Part shown: positions 38,341 through 47,699 of the stretch, piece by piece
How positions within the stretch are numbered: position 1 is the stretch's first letter
Layout: each line of letters starts with the position of its first letter
Assembly (NCBI RefSeq): GCF_001648775.1
Contig: NZ_LVEJ01000010.1
Span: 372,001-436,000, forward strand
DNA length: 64,000 nt
Source: Pseudomonas fluorescens
GTDB taxonomy: Bacteria > Pseudomonadota > Gammaproteobacteria > Pseudomonadales > Pseudomonadaceae
Direction of reading: 5' to 3'
Made by a program: the position numbers and the translations under genes
Notes under the pieces: generated by a model
Told to the model about the DNA's origin: nothing
The model's input: the letters and a program-made list of their open reading frames with translations, nothing else
The model's database searches: none

Positions 38341-39189
38341 ATGCTCGTTCCCTTTCTGATCATGCTGCGCGAAGGCATTGAAGCCGCGCTGATCGTTGGC
38401 ATCATCGCCAGCTACCTGCAACAGACCGGCCGAGGCCAGTGGATGCCTGCCGTGTGGATCGGCGTTTTTCTCGCCGCCGCACTCGCGCTGTTGGTCGGCG
38501 GTGGCCTGGAACTGGTCAGCGCGGAATTCCCGCAAAAGCAGCAGGAGCTGTTCGAAGGCATTGTCGGACTGGTCGCCGTGGGCATTCTCAGTTCCATGGT
38601 GTTCTGGATGCGCAAGGTCGCGCGTTCGATCAAGCATTCGCTGCAAGCCTCGCTGGATGAGGCGCTGACGTCCTCCAGGCACCAGGTGATCGCGCTGATC
38701 GCCATGGTGTTTTTCGCCGTGGCTCGCGAGGGTCTGGAAACGGTGTTCTTCCTCCTCGCCGTATTCCAGCAAAGTGAAGGCCCGGGCGCGCCGATCGGCG
38801 CCCTGCTCGGCCTGATTCTGGCGATCATCGTCGGTTTCCTGATCTACACCGGCAGCATGCGCCTCAACCTTTCCGCCTTCTTCAAGTGGACTGGCCTGTT
38901 CATTCTGGTCGTGGCCGCCGGGATTCTCGCCAACTCGGTGCAGGCCCTGCATGAAGCCGGGCTGTGGAATCACCTGCAAACCGTGCTGTTCGACTTCAGT
39001 GCGACGCTGCCGATGGACGGCCCTGTGGGCTCGGTGCTGGCCGGCATGTTCGGGTACCAGGACACGCCGACCGTCAGCACCCTCGGCGCGTATCTGATTT
39101 ATTTGGTGGTGGCGCTGGTGATGTTCTTCTACCCCGCCGCGCCGGCGACCCCCAAAGCCGCCAAATCGTCTTCAGTTTCCAGCCAATAA
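38341..39189 (+). CDS. efeU: FTR1-family iron permease EfeU
   Basis: 282 residues, seven predicted transmembrane helices. The two REXXE iron-binding motifs are present as REGIEAALI (near residue 9) and REGLETVFF (about 128). EfeU/Ftr1 passes ferrous/ferric iron across the inner membrane. Head of an EfeU-O-B-M operon behind Fur-like sites. Start ATG at 38341 begins immediately with the first helix, as usual for the family. Confidence 0.95.
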   Translation: MLVPFLIMLREGIEAALIVGIIASYLQQTGRGQWMPAVWIGVFLAAALALLVGGGLELVSAEFPQKQQELFEGIVGLVAVGILSSMVFWMRKVARSIKHSLQASLDEALTSSRHQVIALIAMVFFAVAREGLETVFFLLAVFQQSEGPGAPIGALLGLILAIIVGFLIYTGSMRLNLSAFFKWTGLFILVVAAGILANSVQALHEAGLWNHLQTVLFDFSATLPMDGPVGSVLAGMFGYQDTPTVSTLGAYLIYLVVALVMFFYPAAPATPKAAKSSSVSSQ

Positions 39190-39197
39190 GGGCATTC

Positions 39198-40397
39198 ATG
39201 TCAAAGCCTAATACTCCTCAGGCCTCCCCTCCCCGCGCCTTGCGCTGGGCCGTGGCCGGTTCAGTGGTGGTGATGTTCGCCGCCGGTGGACTGTTTTATT
39301 ACGCCTCGAAAATGGCCGCGGCCAAGCGTCAACACAACCACGATGAAGTGGTGGTCAACATTCATCCGGGCAGTTGCGAACCCAACGCGCTGACGGTGCC
39401 GGCCGGGCGCGCCAGTTTCCGAATCGTCAACCGCTCCGAGCGCGCCGTGGAATGGGAAATTCTCGACGGCGTGCTGGTCGTCGAAGAACGCGAAAACATC
39501 GCTCCCGGCCTAAGCCAGGTAATCAACGCCAACCTGCAACCCGGCGATTACGCGATCACCTGTGGCTTGCTGAGCAACCCGCGCGGCACCCTGCACGTGA
39601 CGCCGACGGCTGCGTCGGATGCCGCCGCCAAGGCCAAACCGTCGATGGTCGCCTTCGTCGGGCCGCTGTCGGAATTCCGCGTGTACCTGGCCAGCCAGAG
39701 CAGCGCGCTGATCAAAGCCGTGACCGCGCTTAACCAGGCGATTGAAAGTGGCGACCTGGAGCAAGCGCAAGCGTTGTACCTGCCGGCCCGCGCGGCTTAT
39801 CAGCATCTGGCCCCGGCCGCCCAGCGTCTGGCCGAACTGGACAACAACATCAACGCCCGCGCCGACTACTTCGAGAAGCGTGAGCAGGATCCGGCCTTCG
39901 TCGGTTTCCATCGCCTCGAATACGGCCTGTTCCAGCAACGCAAACTCGATGAACTGGCGCCGGTTGCCCAGCGCCTGCTCGGCGACGTCACCACGCTCAA
40001 ACAGCAATTGCTCGCCCAGAGCCTGCCGCCGGAGCAACTGGTGAGCATCATCGTGCGCAACCTCAACACCTTGGCCGACGTCCGCGCCGCCAGCGGTGAA
40101 GAAGAACGCTACAGCCACAGCGACCTCAACGGTTTCGCCGCCAACGCGCAAACCGCGCGCAAAGTCGTCGATCTGCTGCGGCCGATGCTGACCAAGTCGG
40201 CCGCCGACCTGTTGCCGAAAATCGACCAGGCACTGGCGGACTTCGACACACAACTCAACCGCTACAAGATCAAGGACGGCTACGCCAGCTACGACTCCGT
40301 CAGCGGCGAACAACGCAAGCAGATTGCCGACAAGGCCCAGGCCCTGGCCGACGCGCTGGATGGCATCGATCCCGCCCTTGGCCTCTCCGGCCTGTAA
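39198..40397 (+). CDS. efeO: Iron uptake system protein EfeO (cupredoxin + M75 domain)
   Basis: 399 residues from the ATG at 39198. An N-terminal membrane anchor or uncleaved signal (about 16-38) is followed by a cupredoxin-like domain (about 50-140, with the HPGSCEPNALTVPAG and CGLL segments) and a C-terminal M75/imelysin-like domain with the HxxE motif in GFHRLEYGLF and the GEEERYSHSDL motif. Periplasmic component that binds and delivers iron to EfeU. 8 bp after efeU. Confidence 0.94.
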   Translation: MSKPNTPQASPPRALRWAVAGSVVVMFAAGGLFYYASKMAAAKRQHNHDEVVVNIHPGSCEPNALTVPAGRASFRIVNRSERAVEWEILDGVLVVEERENIAPGLSQVINANLQPGDYAITCGLLSNPRGTLHVTPTAASDAAAKAKPSMVAFVGPLSEFRVYLASQSSALIKAVTALNQAIESGDLEQAQALYLPARAAYQHLAPAAQRLAELDNNINARADYFEKREQDPAFVGFHRLEYGLFQQRKLDELAPVAQRLLGDVTTLKQQLLAQSLPPEQLVSIIVRNLNTLADVRAASGEEERYSHSDLNGFAANAQTARKVVDLLRPMLTKSAADLLPKIDQALADFDTQLNRYKIKDGYASYDSVSGEQRKQIADKAQALADALDGIDPALGLSGL

Positions 40398-40415
40398 GCA
40401 GAAGACGAATTCGCG

Positions 40416-41714
40416 ATGAAAGATTCAGAAAACCTCAACCTGCAACGTCGCCGTGTCCTGATGGGCATGGGCGCCGCCGGTGTCGCCCTCGCAGGTTCAG
40501 CCCTGAGCTGCCCGGCGATGGCCGCCGCGCCGGCACAAGTCACTGAAGCACCCAGCAGCGACAAGACCGAAGACCGCCACGATTTCCACGGTGTGCACCA
40601 GACCGGCATCGTTACCCCGCGCCCGGCCTCGGGCATGCTGGTTTCATTCGACGTGTTGGCCAGTGATCGTGAAGATCTGGAGCGGCTGTTCCGCACGCTC
40701 AACGAGCGCATCGCGTTCCTGATGAAGGGCGGCCCGGTCGCGCAGATCGATCCGAAACTGCCGCCACCGGACTCCGGCATCCTCGGCCCGAACGTCACGC
40801 CGGATAACCTGACCATCACCGTTTCCGTCGGTGAGTCGCTGTTCGACGAACGCTTCGGTCTGGCCGACGCCAAGCCCAAGCGCCTGCAACGCATGGTCGG
40901 TTTCCCCAACGATGCACTGGAAGCCGATTGCTGCCACGGCGACTTGAGCTTGCAGTTCTGCTCCAACACCACCGACACCAACATTCACGCCCTGCGCGAC
41001 ATCGTCAAAAACCTCCCTGATCTGCTGCTGGTGCGCTGGAAACAGGAAGGCAGCGTGCCGCCGCAAGCCCCGGCGAAACCGGGTGTGCCGGCGCAATCGG
41101 CGCGCAATTTCCTCGGTTTCCGTGACGGTTCGGCCAACCCGAACTCCAACGACGCCAAAGCCATGGACAGCATCGTCTGGGTGCAACCGGGCAGCGATGA
41201 ACCGGCCTGGGCTGCGCATGGCAGCTATCAAGCGGTGCGGATCATCCGCAACTTTGTCGAGCGTTGGGACCGCACGCCCTTGCAGGAACAGGAAAGCATC
41301 CTCGGTCGGGTGAAAACCTCCGGCGCACCTATCGGCGGCAGCCATGAAACCGAGGTGCCGGATTACCACAAGGATCCAGAAGGCAAGCTGACCAAACTCG
41401 ACGCGCACATTCGCCTGGCCAACCCGCGCACTGCTGCGAGCCAGGCCAACCTGATCCTGCGTCGGCCGTTCAACTATTCGAATGGCGTGAACAAAAACGG
41501 CCAGCTCGACATGGGCCTGCTGTTCATCTGTTACCAGGCCGACCTGGAAAAAGGCTTCATCACCGTGCAGACCCGCCTCAACGGCGAACCGCTTGAGGAA
41601 TACCTCAAACCGGTCGGCGGCGGGTACTTCTTCACCCTGCCGGGTGTCACGGGCGACAAGGACTTCATCGGTCGCTCGCTGCTCAATGCCACACAACCGA
41701 AAACCGCTGCATAA
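40416..41714 (+). CDS. efeB: Deferrochelatase/peroxidase EfeB (Dyp-type, Tat-exported)
   Basis: 432 residues. Twin-arginine signal with [20 protein letters not shown]; mature heme protein of the dye-decolorising peroxidase family, with the distal GFRDGSANP motif and the proximal His in [10 protein letters not shown]. Acts in the periplasm, proposed to oxidise Fe2+ or extract iron from heme for the EfeUO system. 18 bp after efeO. Confidence 0.94.
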   Translation: MKDSENLNLQRRRVLMGMGAAGVALAGSALSCPAMAAAPAQVTEAPSSDKTEDRHDFHGVHQTGIVTPRPASGMLVSFDVLASDREDLERLFRTLNERIAFLMKGGPVAQIDPKLPPPDSGILGPNVTPDNLTITVSVGESLFDERFGLADAKPKRLQRMVGFPNDALEADCCHGDLSLQFCSNTTDTNIHALRDIVKNLPDLLLVRWKQEGSVPPQAPAKPGVPAQSARNFLGFRDGSANPNSNDAKAMDSIVWVQPGSDEPAWAAHGSYQAVRIIRNFVERWDRTPLQEQESILGRVKTSGAPIGGSHETEVPDYHKDPEGKLTKLDAHIRLANPRTAASQANLILRRPFNYSNGVNKNGQLDMGLLFICYQADLEKGFITVQTRLNGEPLEEYLKPVGGGYFFTLPGVTGDKDFIGRSLLNATQPKTAA

Positions 41715-41743
41715 AAACAACACTCAACACTGGAGCCGCCCCC

Positions 41744-42568
41744 ATGAAAAAGACGCCACTCGCGTTATTGCTGACCCTTGGTTTGCTCAACACCCCGCTG
41801 TCGGCGTTCGCCGCGACAGCACCGCTGGATCTGGTCGGGCCGGTGTCGGACTACAAGATCTACGTCACCGAGCAACTCGATGAGCTGGGCAGCCACACCC
41901 AGCAATTCACCGACGCGGTGAAGAAAGGCGATCTGGCCACCGCGCAAAAGCTCTACGCACCGACCCGCGTTTACTACGAGTCGATCGAGCCGATTGCCGA
42001 GCTGTTCAGTGACCTCGATGCGTCCATCGACTCGCGCGTCGACGACCACGAAAAAGGCGTGAAGGCTGAAGACTTCACCGGTTTCCACCGCATCGAATAC
42101 ACGCTGTTCTCGGAAAAAAGCACTGCCGGCCTGAACGAGCTGGCAGACAAGCTCAACAGCGACGTCAAAGACCTGCAAACCCGCGTCGCCGGCCTGACCT
42201 TCCCGCCTGAGAAAGTCGTCGGCGGTGCTGCTGCACTGCTGGAAGAAGTCGCCGCGACCAAGATCTCCGGTGAAGAAGATCGCTACAGCCACACCGACCT
42301 GTATGACTTCCAGGGCAACATCGACGGCGCGAAAAAAATCGTTGACCTGTTCCGTCCGCAGATCGAGAAACAGGACAAGGCTTTCGTTGCGAAGGTCGAC
42401 AAGAACTTTGCCACCGTCGACAAGATTCTGGCCAAGTACAAGACCAAGGATGGTGGTTTCGAGACGTATGACAAGGTGAAGGATAACGACCGTAAAGCGC
42501 TGGTCGGGCCGGTGAATACACTGGCTGAAGACCTGTCCACGTTGCGTGGCAAGTTGGGTCTGAATTAG
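41744..42568 (+). CDS. efeM: EfeM/EfeO-family M75 periplasmic iron protein
   Basis: 274 residues: Sec signal peptide (cleavage near SAFAA) followed only by an M75/imelysin-like domain with HxxE in [10 protein letters not shown] and the [11 protein letters not shown] motif. It lacks the cupredoxin domain of EfeO and is a second, single-domain M75 protein in the operon. By analogy it binds Fe, possibly as an alternative donor. No lipobox is visible, so it should be soluble in the periplasm. Confidence 0.88.
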   Translation: MKKTPLALLLTLGLLNTPLSAFAATAPLDLVGPVSDYKIYVTEQLDELGSHTQQFTDAVKKGDLATAQKLYAPTRVYYESIEPIAELFSDLDASIDSRVDDHEKGVKAEDFTGFHRIEYTLFSEKSTAGLNELADKLNSDVKDLQTRVAGLTFPPEKVVGGAAALLEEVAATKISGEEDRYSHTDLYDFQGNIDGAKKIVDLFRPQIEKQDKAFVAKVDKNFATVDKILAKYKTKDGGFETYDKVKDNDRKALVGPVNTLAEDLSTLRGKLGLN

Positions 42569-42593
42569 GTTTTTGTAGCGTCGGTCTGGCCCC

Positions 42594-42657
42594 TTCGCGA
42601 GCAAGCTCGCTCCCACATTTGGAATGCATTTCCTGTGGGAGCGAGCTTGCTCGCGAA
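42594..42657. repeat. REP doublet, outward type, 18-bp spacer
   Basis: Inverted unit 42594-42616, forward unit 42635-42657, between convergent efeM and pssA. Confidence 0.9.
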
Positions 42658-42689
42658 GACTTTATCAGCCGCGCTAGATAATTTCGATT

Positions 42690-44033
42690 TTAGAGAATCC
42701 GGTAGAGCAACCGCTCAATCCGCACCCGACTCACCCGCTTGAGAAACTTGGCCACCCCGGCCGGGTATTCCGGCAGCGTCTCCAGACTCTGGAAATTCTC
42801 GATCCGCGTGGTGTGGCGGAAAATCTCTTCCAGCTCCTTCGCTCGCGGTTCCAGCCATTCCCCTTTCGGATCATCGATCAACAACGCGTTTTCCAGATCC
42901 AGGCGGAACGCGCGTGGATTGAGGTTGTTGCCGGTCAGCAGCGTATAGCGCTGATCGATCCACATGCCCTTGAGGTGATAGGTGTTGTCGCCATCACGCC
43001 ACAAGTGCAGGTTCAACTGACCGCTGTCGATGTTGCGCTGATGGCGCTTGGCGAAGCGACGCAGGCTGATCTCGTACAGATACGGCAGCGCGGCGATCAC
43101 CTTGAACGGCTCGCTCGGCGGAATGTAGAAGTCGTTGGCGGTCTTGTCGCCGACCACGATGTCGATCTTCACACCACGGGCCAGTGCGCGATTGATCTCA
43201 CGGATCACGCCCAGCGGCAGGTTGAAGTACGGCGTACAAATGGTCAGTTGCTTTTGCGCGCTGGCGATCAGTTCGAGGATCGCCCGGTTCAACGGGTTGT
43301 TCTTGCCCACACCCAACAACGGGCTGACCGACAAACCTTCATGCGCGGTGCTGCCGGCGCTGGTGTCGTACGTCGCGTATTTGAGGCGGCTGCGCAGGTC
43401 GCCGATGTCGTTGCGCAAGCTGCGAGTGGTCGGCAGGTTGGGCAGATCGAGGCGATGCACCGCTTTCGATTCGATCAAGCCGTGTTTGACCAGATGATGC
43501 ATCGAGTCGGCCAGTTCAGCGCTTTGCAGGACGTGATAGCGGTCGAAACGGTATTTGTCGAACTTGTGCAGGTACACATTGTTCAGGCTTGCGCCGCTGT
43601 AGACCACGCAATCGTCGATTACGAAGCCCTTCAAATGCAGGACGCCGAACAGTTCGCGAGTTTGCACCGGCACGCCGTAGACCGGCACTTCGCTCTGGTG
43701 CGTGCGGGTCATTTCCTGATACCACGCCGAGTTGCCCGGCTGCTTGCCGGCACCGATCAGACCGCGCTGGGCGCGCAACCAATCGACCACCACGGCAATT
43801 TCAAGCTCGGGGCGTTTGAGCTTGGCGGCGTGCAAGGCATCGAGGATTTCCTGACCGGCTTCGTCTTGCTGCAGATACAGCGCGACGATGTAGATGCGCT
43901 GCGTCGCCGTGGCGATTTTCTCGAGCAGGCAACGACGGAACTCGGCGGCACCGGACAGAATGGTCACGGCCTCGGCGGTCAGCGGAAAGCTGCGCAGTTT
44001 GGGCAGCAAGGAGCGTTTGAAAAGCAACGGCAT
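42690..44033 (-). CDS. pssA: CDP-diacylglycerol-serine O-phosphatidyltransferase PssA
   Basis: 447 residues from the ATG at 44033, matching the usual 451 or so of gammaproteobacterial PssA. Two PLD HKD motifs: HLKGFVIDD followed by YSGASLNNVYLHKFDKYR, and HLKGMWIDQ followed by TGNNLNPRAFR. It makes phosphatidylserine from CDP-diacylglycerol and serine, peripheral at the membrane, the first step to phosphatidylethanolamine. Cardiolipin synthases of the same superfamily lack this YSGASLNNVYL block. Confidence 0.92.
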   Translation of the reverse strand: MPLLFKRSLLPKLRSFPLTAEAVTILSGAAEFRRCLLEKIATATQRIYIVALYLQQDEAGQEILDALHAAKLKRPELEIAVVVDWLRAQRGLIGAGKQPGNSAWYQEMTRTHQSEVPVYGVPVQTRELFGVLHLKGFVIDDCVVYSGASLNNVYLHKFDKYRFDRYHVLQSAELADSMHHLVKHGLIESKAVHRLDLPNLPTTRSLRNDIGDLRSRLKYATYDTSAGSTAHEGLSVSPLLGVGKNNPLNRAILELIASAQKQLTICTPYFNLPLGVIREINRALARGVKIDIVVGDKTANDFYIPPSEPFKVIAALPYLYEISLRRFAKRHQRNIDSGQLNLHLWRDGDNTYHLKGMWIDQRYTLLTGNNLNPRAFRLDLENALLIDDPKGEWLEPRAKELEEIFRHTTRIENFQSLETLPEYPAGVAKFLKRVSRVRIERLLYRIL

Positions 44034-44118
44034 AGGGCTCGCAATGGGTCGAATCCGAAGAACCCGAGAGCTTACACCATCACATCCTTCGGGTCTTGTT
44101 AGTGTCTGTAATGGCCCC

Positions 44119-44183
44119 TTCGCGAGCAGGCTCGCTCCCACAGGGGAATGCATTTCAAATGTGGGAGCGAGCCTGCTCGCGAA
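44119..44183. repeat. REP doublet, outward type, 19-bp spacer
   Basis: Inverted unit 44119-44141, forward unit 44161-44183, with AATGCATTTCAAAT in the spacer. Confidence 0.9.
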
Positions 44184-44213
44184 AGCGATTTCACCAGCAA
44201 TAAAAATACTTGC

Positions 44214-44242
44214 TTGACCATGGAGAACAATCGTTCTACTGT
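44214..44242 (+). promoter_or_regulatory. Sigma-70 promoter with embedded TetR-type operator
   Basis: TTGACC (44214-44219), 17-bp spacer, TACTGT (44237-44242). The spacer and the -10 hold AGAAC-AATC-GTTCT (44224-44237), a half-palindrome typical of TetR operators, so the regulator probably represses itself. Confidence 0.5.
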
Positions 44243-44249
44243 TCGCCAC

Positions 44250-44813
44250 ATGAACGAAATCACTAGCAACGACACACGCGACATCATCCTGGATGTCACC
44301 GAAAAGTTGATCTATAAAAGTGGCATCGCTGCCACCAGCATGGACCTTCTGGTGAAAACCGCCGGTGTCTCCAGAAAAAGTATCTACCGTTACTTTGCCG
44401 ACAAGGACGCCTTGACCGTCGCCGCCCTGCAACGCCGCGACATACGCTGGATGCACTGGTACCGCAGCGCTGTCGATCAGGCCGAAACCCCGGCCGATCG
44501 CCTGCTCAACCTGTTTACCGTGCTCAAGAGCTGGTTCGCCTCGGAAGGCTTTCGCGGCTGCGCGTTCATCAACACCAGCGGTGAAACCGGCGACCCTCAG
44601 GATGCGGTTCGGCTGGTCGCCAAAGAACACAAACAGAAGCTGCTCGACTACGTGTGCGAGCTGTGTACCGAACATGGTGCCGAGGATCCGCAACTGCTGG
44701 CCAAACAGCTGCTGATCCTGATTGACGGCGCCATTACCGTAGCGCTTGTGATGGGTGATCACAGTGCCGCCGATAATGCGCAATGCATGGCGCGAAAGTT
44801 ATTGGACCTGTAA
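44250..44813 (+). CDS. TetR family transcriptional regulator
   Basis: 187 residues from the ATG at 44250; an in-frame ATG at 44220 would add 10 residues, but it lies inside the predicted promoter and operator. TetR_N helix-turn-helix (about 10-55) with GIAATSMDLLVKTAGVSRKS and IYRYFADKDALT; helical ligand domain thereafter, including FRGCAFINTSGE found in a common AcrR-like subgroup. No Shine-Dalgarno is seen, so the mRNA may be leaderless or nearly so. The DUF1348 gene follows 55 bp later and is the probable target. Confidence 0.85.
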   Translation: MNEITSNDTRDIILDVTEKLIYKSGIAATSMDLLVKTAGVSRKSIYRYFADKDALTVAALQRRDIRWMHWYRSAVDQAETPADRLLNLFTVLKSWFASEGFRGCAFINTSGETGDPQDAVRLVAKEHKQKLLDYVCELCTEHGAEDPQLLAKQLLILIDGAITVALVMGDHSAADNAQCMARKLLDL

Positions 44814-44868
44814 CGCCTTAATAAGCCGGACTTGTTGTTCAATTATTAATTAGATCGGGAGACTGAAC

Positions 44869-45348
44869 ATGTCTACTGCAGCCCAGGTACGTCCGCCATT
44901 GCCGCCCTTCAACCGCGAATCGGCGATCGAGAAAGTTCGACTGGCCGAGGATGGCTGGAACTCCCGCGACCCGGAACGGGTATCGCTGGCCTATACCCTC
45001 GACACAAAGTGGCGCAACCGCGCCGAGTTCGCCAACAACCGCGAAGAAGCCAAGGCCTTCCTGACCCGTAAATGGGCGAAAGAGCTGGATTACCGTTTGA
45101 TCAAGGAGCTCTGGGCTTACTCGGATACCCGCATCGCTGTGCGTTACGCTTATGAATGGCACGATGATTCGGGTAACTGGTTCCGCTCCTACGGTAACGA
45201 AAACTGGGAGTTCGATGAGCAGGGCCTGATGTTTCAGCGCTATGCGTGCATCAACGACATGCCGATCAAGGAAAGCGAACGCAAGTTCCACTGGCCACTG
45301 GGGCGTCGCCCGGATGATCATCCGGGCCTGTCCGACCTCGGCCTGTAA
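44869..45348 (+). CDS. DUF1348 / NTF2-like family protein
   Basis: 159 residues, single domain of the SnoaL/NTF2-like fold (DUF1348): [26 protein letters not shown]-like [27 protein letters not shown], and [13 protein letters not shown]. Homologues are small cytosolic proteins of unknown reaction, often next to TetR regulators. A ligand-binding or small hydrolase role is possible. RBS GGGAGA upstream. A TTAATAA/TTATTAA inverted repeat spans 44818-44849 between the two genes. Confidence 0.8.
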   Translation: MSTAAQVRPPLPPFNRESAIEKVRLAEDGWNSRDPERVSLAYTLDTKWRNRAEFANNREEAKAFLTRKWAKELDYRLIKELWAYSDTRIAVRYAYEWHDDSGNWFRSYGNENWEFDEQGLMFQRYACINDMPIKESERKFHWPLGRRPDDHPGLSDLGL

Positions 45349-45365
45349 TTTCAAATAGATCGAAT

Positions 45366-45452
45366 GTGGGAGCGAGCTTGCTCGCGAATGCGGTGTATCA
45401 GTAATCACAACATTTACTGAAAGGACGCCTTCGCGAGCAAGCTCGCTCCCAC
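45366..45452. repeat. REP doublet, inward type, 41-bp spacer
   Basis: Forward unit 45366-45388, inverted unit 45430-45452, between convergent genes. Confidence 0.9.
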
Positions 45453-45466
45453 AGGGTTCTCTGGGA

Positions 45467-46561
45467 TCAAACCACCGCAGCGGCATGCTGCGAATGCGCC
45501 TTGGCCTCAAGTCCGCGAACCAGCGGCAACACCCGCCGCCCGAAATACTCGACCTCTTCCTGAAAGTGCAGAAACCCCGCCAGCACCAGATCCACCCCCA
45601 CCGCTTTCAACGCGACAATCCGCTGGGCAATCTGCAACGGCGTGCCAATCAAATTGGTCTTGAAACCATCGTTGTATTGCACCAGATCCTCAAACGTCGA
45701 TTTTGCCCAGTTACCCTCACCCTCCGGCGATGCCCGGCCCGCCTGTTTCGCTGCGTCGCCAAAGGCATTCACCGCCTCCGGGTCGGCCTGTTCGATAATC
45801 TGCGCGAGCACGGCCCGCGCCTCTTCTTCGGTATCGCGGGCGATGACGAAGGCATTCACGCCGACCTTCACCGAATGATGATTCGCCGCTGCTTTGGCAC
45901 GAATATCGTCGACCTGCGCCTTGATCCCTTCAACGCTGTTGCCATTGGTGAAATACCAGTCCGAGACTCGCGCCGCCATATCCCGCGCCGCACGGGAACT
46001 GCCGCCCTGGAAGATTTCCGGACGGCCCAACGGTTTTGGTTTCAAGCTGTAATTGTCGAAGCGGTAGAAGTCGCCGCGAAAGGTGAAGTTGTCCTGGCTC
46101 CACACGCCCCGTAGCGAACGAATGAATTCTTCGGAGCGGCGATAACGCTCGTCATGCTCCAGCCAGTGCTCACCGATGGCCTGGAACTCACCTTTGAACC
46201 AGCCACTGACGATGTTTACCGCGATGCGACCATTGGTGAGTTGGTCGATGGTTGCCAGTTGCTTCGCCGCCAGCGCCGGTTGCCACGGACCGGGCAGAAT
46301 CGCGGCGATCACTTTGAGTTTGCTGGTGGCAGCGAGCAGTGCATGGCTGAACGCGACGGACTCGTGCTGAAACTCGGCACCGTAACCGGCGGTGAAGCGG
46401 ATCTGCGTCAGCGCATATTCAAACCCGGCGGCCTCGGCGATCTGCGCCAGTTTGCGGTTGTAGTCGATGCCCCAATCGGTGCGCTGCTCGATCTTGCTGA
46501 CCACCAGCCCACCGCTGACGTTCGGCACCCAGTAGGCAAATTTCACGGCTTGCTGACTCAT
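45467..46561 (-). CDS. sfnG: FMNH2-dependent dimethyl sulfone monooxygenase SfnG
   Basis: 364 residues from the ATG at 46561 (GAGGA 9 bp upstream). Bacterial luciferase-like (LLM) monooxygenase: KFAYWVPNVSGGLVVSKIEQRT at the N-terminus (first 20 residues after MSQQAV), AAILPGPWQPALAAKQLATI, RIAVNIVSGWFKGEFQAIGE, and EIFQGGSSRAARDMAA. These blocks define the SfnG branch, which converts dimethyl sulfone to methanesulfinate with reduced flavin from a separate reductase. The neighbour is a TSUP carrier. A sigma-54-type promoter lies upstream, as known for sfn genes controlled by SfnR. Confidence 0.9.
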   Translation of the reverse strand: MSQQAVKFAYWVPNVSGGLVVSKIEQRTDWGIDYNRKLAQIAEAAGFEYALTQIRFTAGYGAEFQHESVAFSHALLAATSKLKVIAAILPGPWQPALAAKQLATIDQLTNGRIAVNIVSGWFKGEFQAIGEHWLEHDERYRRSEEFIRSLRGVWSQDNFTFRGDFYRFDNYSLKPKPLGRPEIFQGGSSRAARDMAARVSDWYFTNGNSVEGIKAQVDDIRAKAAANHHSVKVGVNAFVIARDTEEEARAVLAQIIEQADPEAVNAFGDAAKQAGRASPEGEGNWAKSTFEDLVQYNDGFKTNLIGTPLQIAQRIVALKAVGVDLVLAGFLHFQEEVEYFGRRVLPLVRGLEAKAHSQHAAAVV

Positions 46562-46600
46562 TGGCGTGTCCTCGGGACATGTGGGGAGATGGGAGAGGTA

Positions 46601-46617
46601 GAGCAGCAAGCGTGCCA
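46601..46617 (-). promoter_or_regulatory. Candidate sigma-54 (-24/-12) promoter of sfnG
   Basis: Minus strand reads TGGCACG, CTTG, CTGCTC: all of the -24 element and three of four bases of the -12 TTGC, with the required GG-N10-GC spacing. Its -12 is about 42 bp before the sfnG ATG. Confidence 0.6.
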
Positions 46618-46736
46618 GGGCTGGAATGCCCGTTTTTGTTGGTGTTCGGCGTTGAATAGATGTTTTGGAGAGGGGAGATTTGTTGGCTGGATGTTGAGTG
46701 GGCAACAGTAGATTTTGCAGTGGCTGGAAAGCCGCC

Positions 46737-46827
46737 TTCGCGAGCAAGCTCGCTCCCACAGGGGATTTGTAGTGAATATCGATATTGCGAACAACCCAAA
46801 AACTGTGGGAGCGAGCCTGCTCGCGAA
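46737..46827. repeat. REP doublet, outward type, 45-bp spacer
   Basis: Inverted unit 46737-46759, forward unit 46805-46827. Confidence 0.9.
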
Positions 46828-46919
46828 GGCGTCAGACGGGTCGCCGCAACACTTGGAAATGAGTAACATGACCGCCCTCCCCGCAGCCAAATCTGCGCCC
46901 TGCCGAATAAGCCGATTCC

Positions 46920-47699
46920 ATGCCTTTCGAACTCAGCGTTGACCTCACCACCCTGGCCATTCTGGCCTTCGTCGCTTTCATAGCCGGTTTCATCGATGCC
47001 ATCGCCGGCGGTGGCGGTCTGTTGACCACCCCTGCCCTGCTGACGGCCGGCCTGCCGCCGCATCTGGTGCTCGGCACGAATAAACTGAGTTCGACGTTTG
47101 GCTCGGCCACCGCCAGTTTCACCTTCTACAAGCGCAAGCTGTTCCACCCGCGCCAATGGACCCACGCGATTGTTGGCACTCTAGTCGGCGCACTGACCGG
47201 CGCCATCGTCGCCCATTACCTGCCGGCCGAATGGCTGAACAAGATGCTCCCGGTGATCGTCTTCGCCTGCGGTTTGTATTTGCTGTTCGGCGGTACGCCA
47301 AAAGCGCCGCTGGACAGCGACGCACCGATCAAAAAGAAATGGCAGTCGACCCAGGGTTTCAGCCTCGGTTTCTATGACGGCGTGGCCGGCCCCGGCACGG
47401 GCGCATTCTGGACGGTGAGCAGCCTGCTGCTCTACCCGATCGATCTGGTCAAAGCCAGCGGCGTGGCGCGCAGCATGAACTTCGTCAGCAACATTGCGGC
47501 GCTGTCGGTGTTCGTGTTTTCCGGGCAGGTGGACTGGATCATCGGCCTGAGCATGGGCCTGTCGGTGATGGTCGGCGCGTTCTTTGGCGCGCGCACCGCA
47601 ATCAGCGGTGGCGCCAAGTTCATTCGCCCGGTGTTCATCACCGTGGTGCTGGGTTTGACCGTGCGCCTAGCCTGGCAGCACTGGTTCAGCGTGGCCTAA
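46920..47699 (+). CDS. TSUP family membrane transporter (TauE/SafE/YfcA-like)
   Basis: 259 residues with about eight transmembrane helices in two repeats: [22 protein letters not shown] in the first half (20-residue core [20 protein letters not shown]) and [17 protein letters not shown] in the second. Both are the glycine-rich TSUP signatures. Family members move sulfite, sulfonates or related organic anions. Divergent from sfnG, so export or uptake of a C1 sulfur product is plausible. The 3' end overlaps the convergent nudC by 33 bp. Confidence 0.87.
   Translation: MPFELSVDLTTLAILAFVAFIAGFIDAIAGGGGLLTTPALLTAGLPPHLVLGTNKLSSTFGSATASFTFYKRKLFHPRQWTHAIVGTLVGALTGAIVAHYLPAEWLNKMLPVIVFACGLYLLFGGTPKAPLDSDAPIKKKWQSTQGFSLGFYDGVAGPGTGAFWTVSSLLLYPIDLVKASGVARSMNFVSNIAALSVFVFSGQVDWIIGLSMGLSVMVGAFFGARTAISGGAKFIRPVFITVVLGLTVRLAWQHWFSVA

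Larger units (their letters stand above)
46562..46919. other. Divergent region between sfnG and TSUP gene
   Basis: 358 bp: a sigma-54-like promoter for sfnG (46601-46617), a REP doublet (46737-46827), and roughly 90 bp before the TSUP start. No gene seen. Confidence 0.5.

Noticed and set aside
42690-44783. Longer PssA frame up to 44783
   Set aside because: The upstream part is antisense to the TetR gene and covers a REP doublet; PssA starts at 44033.
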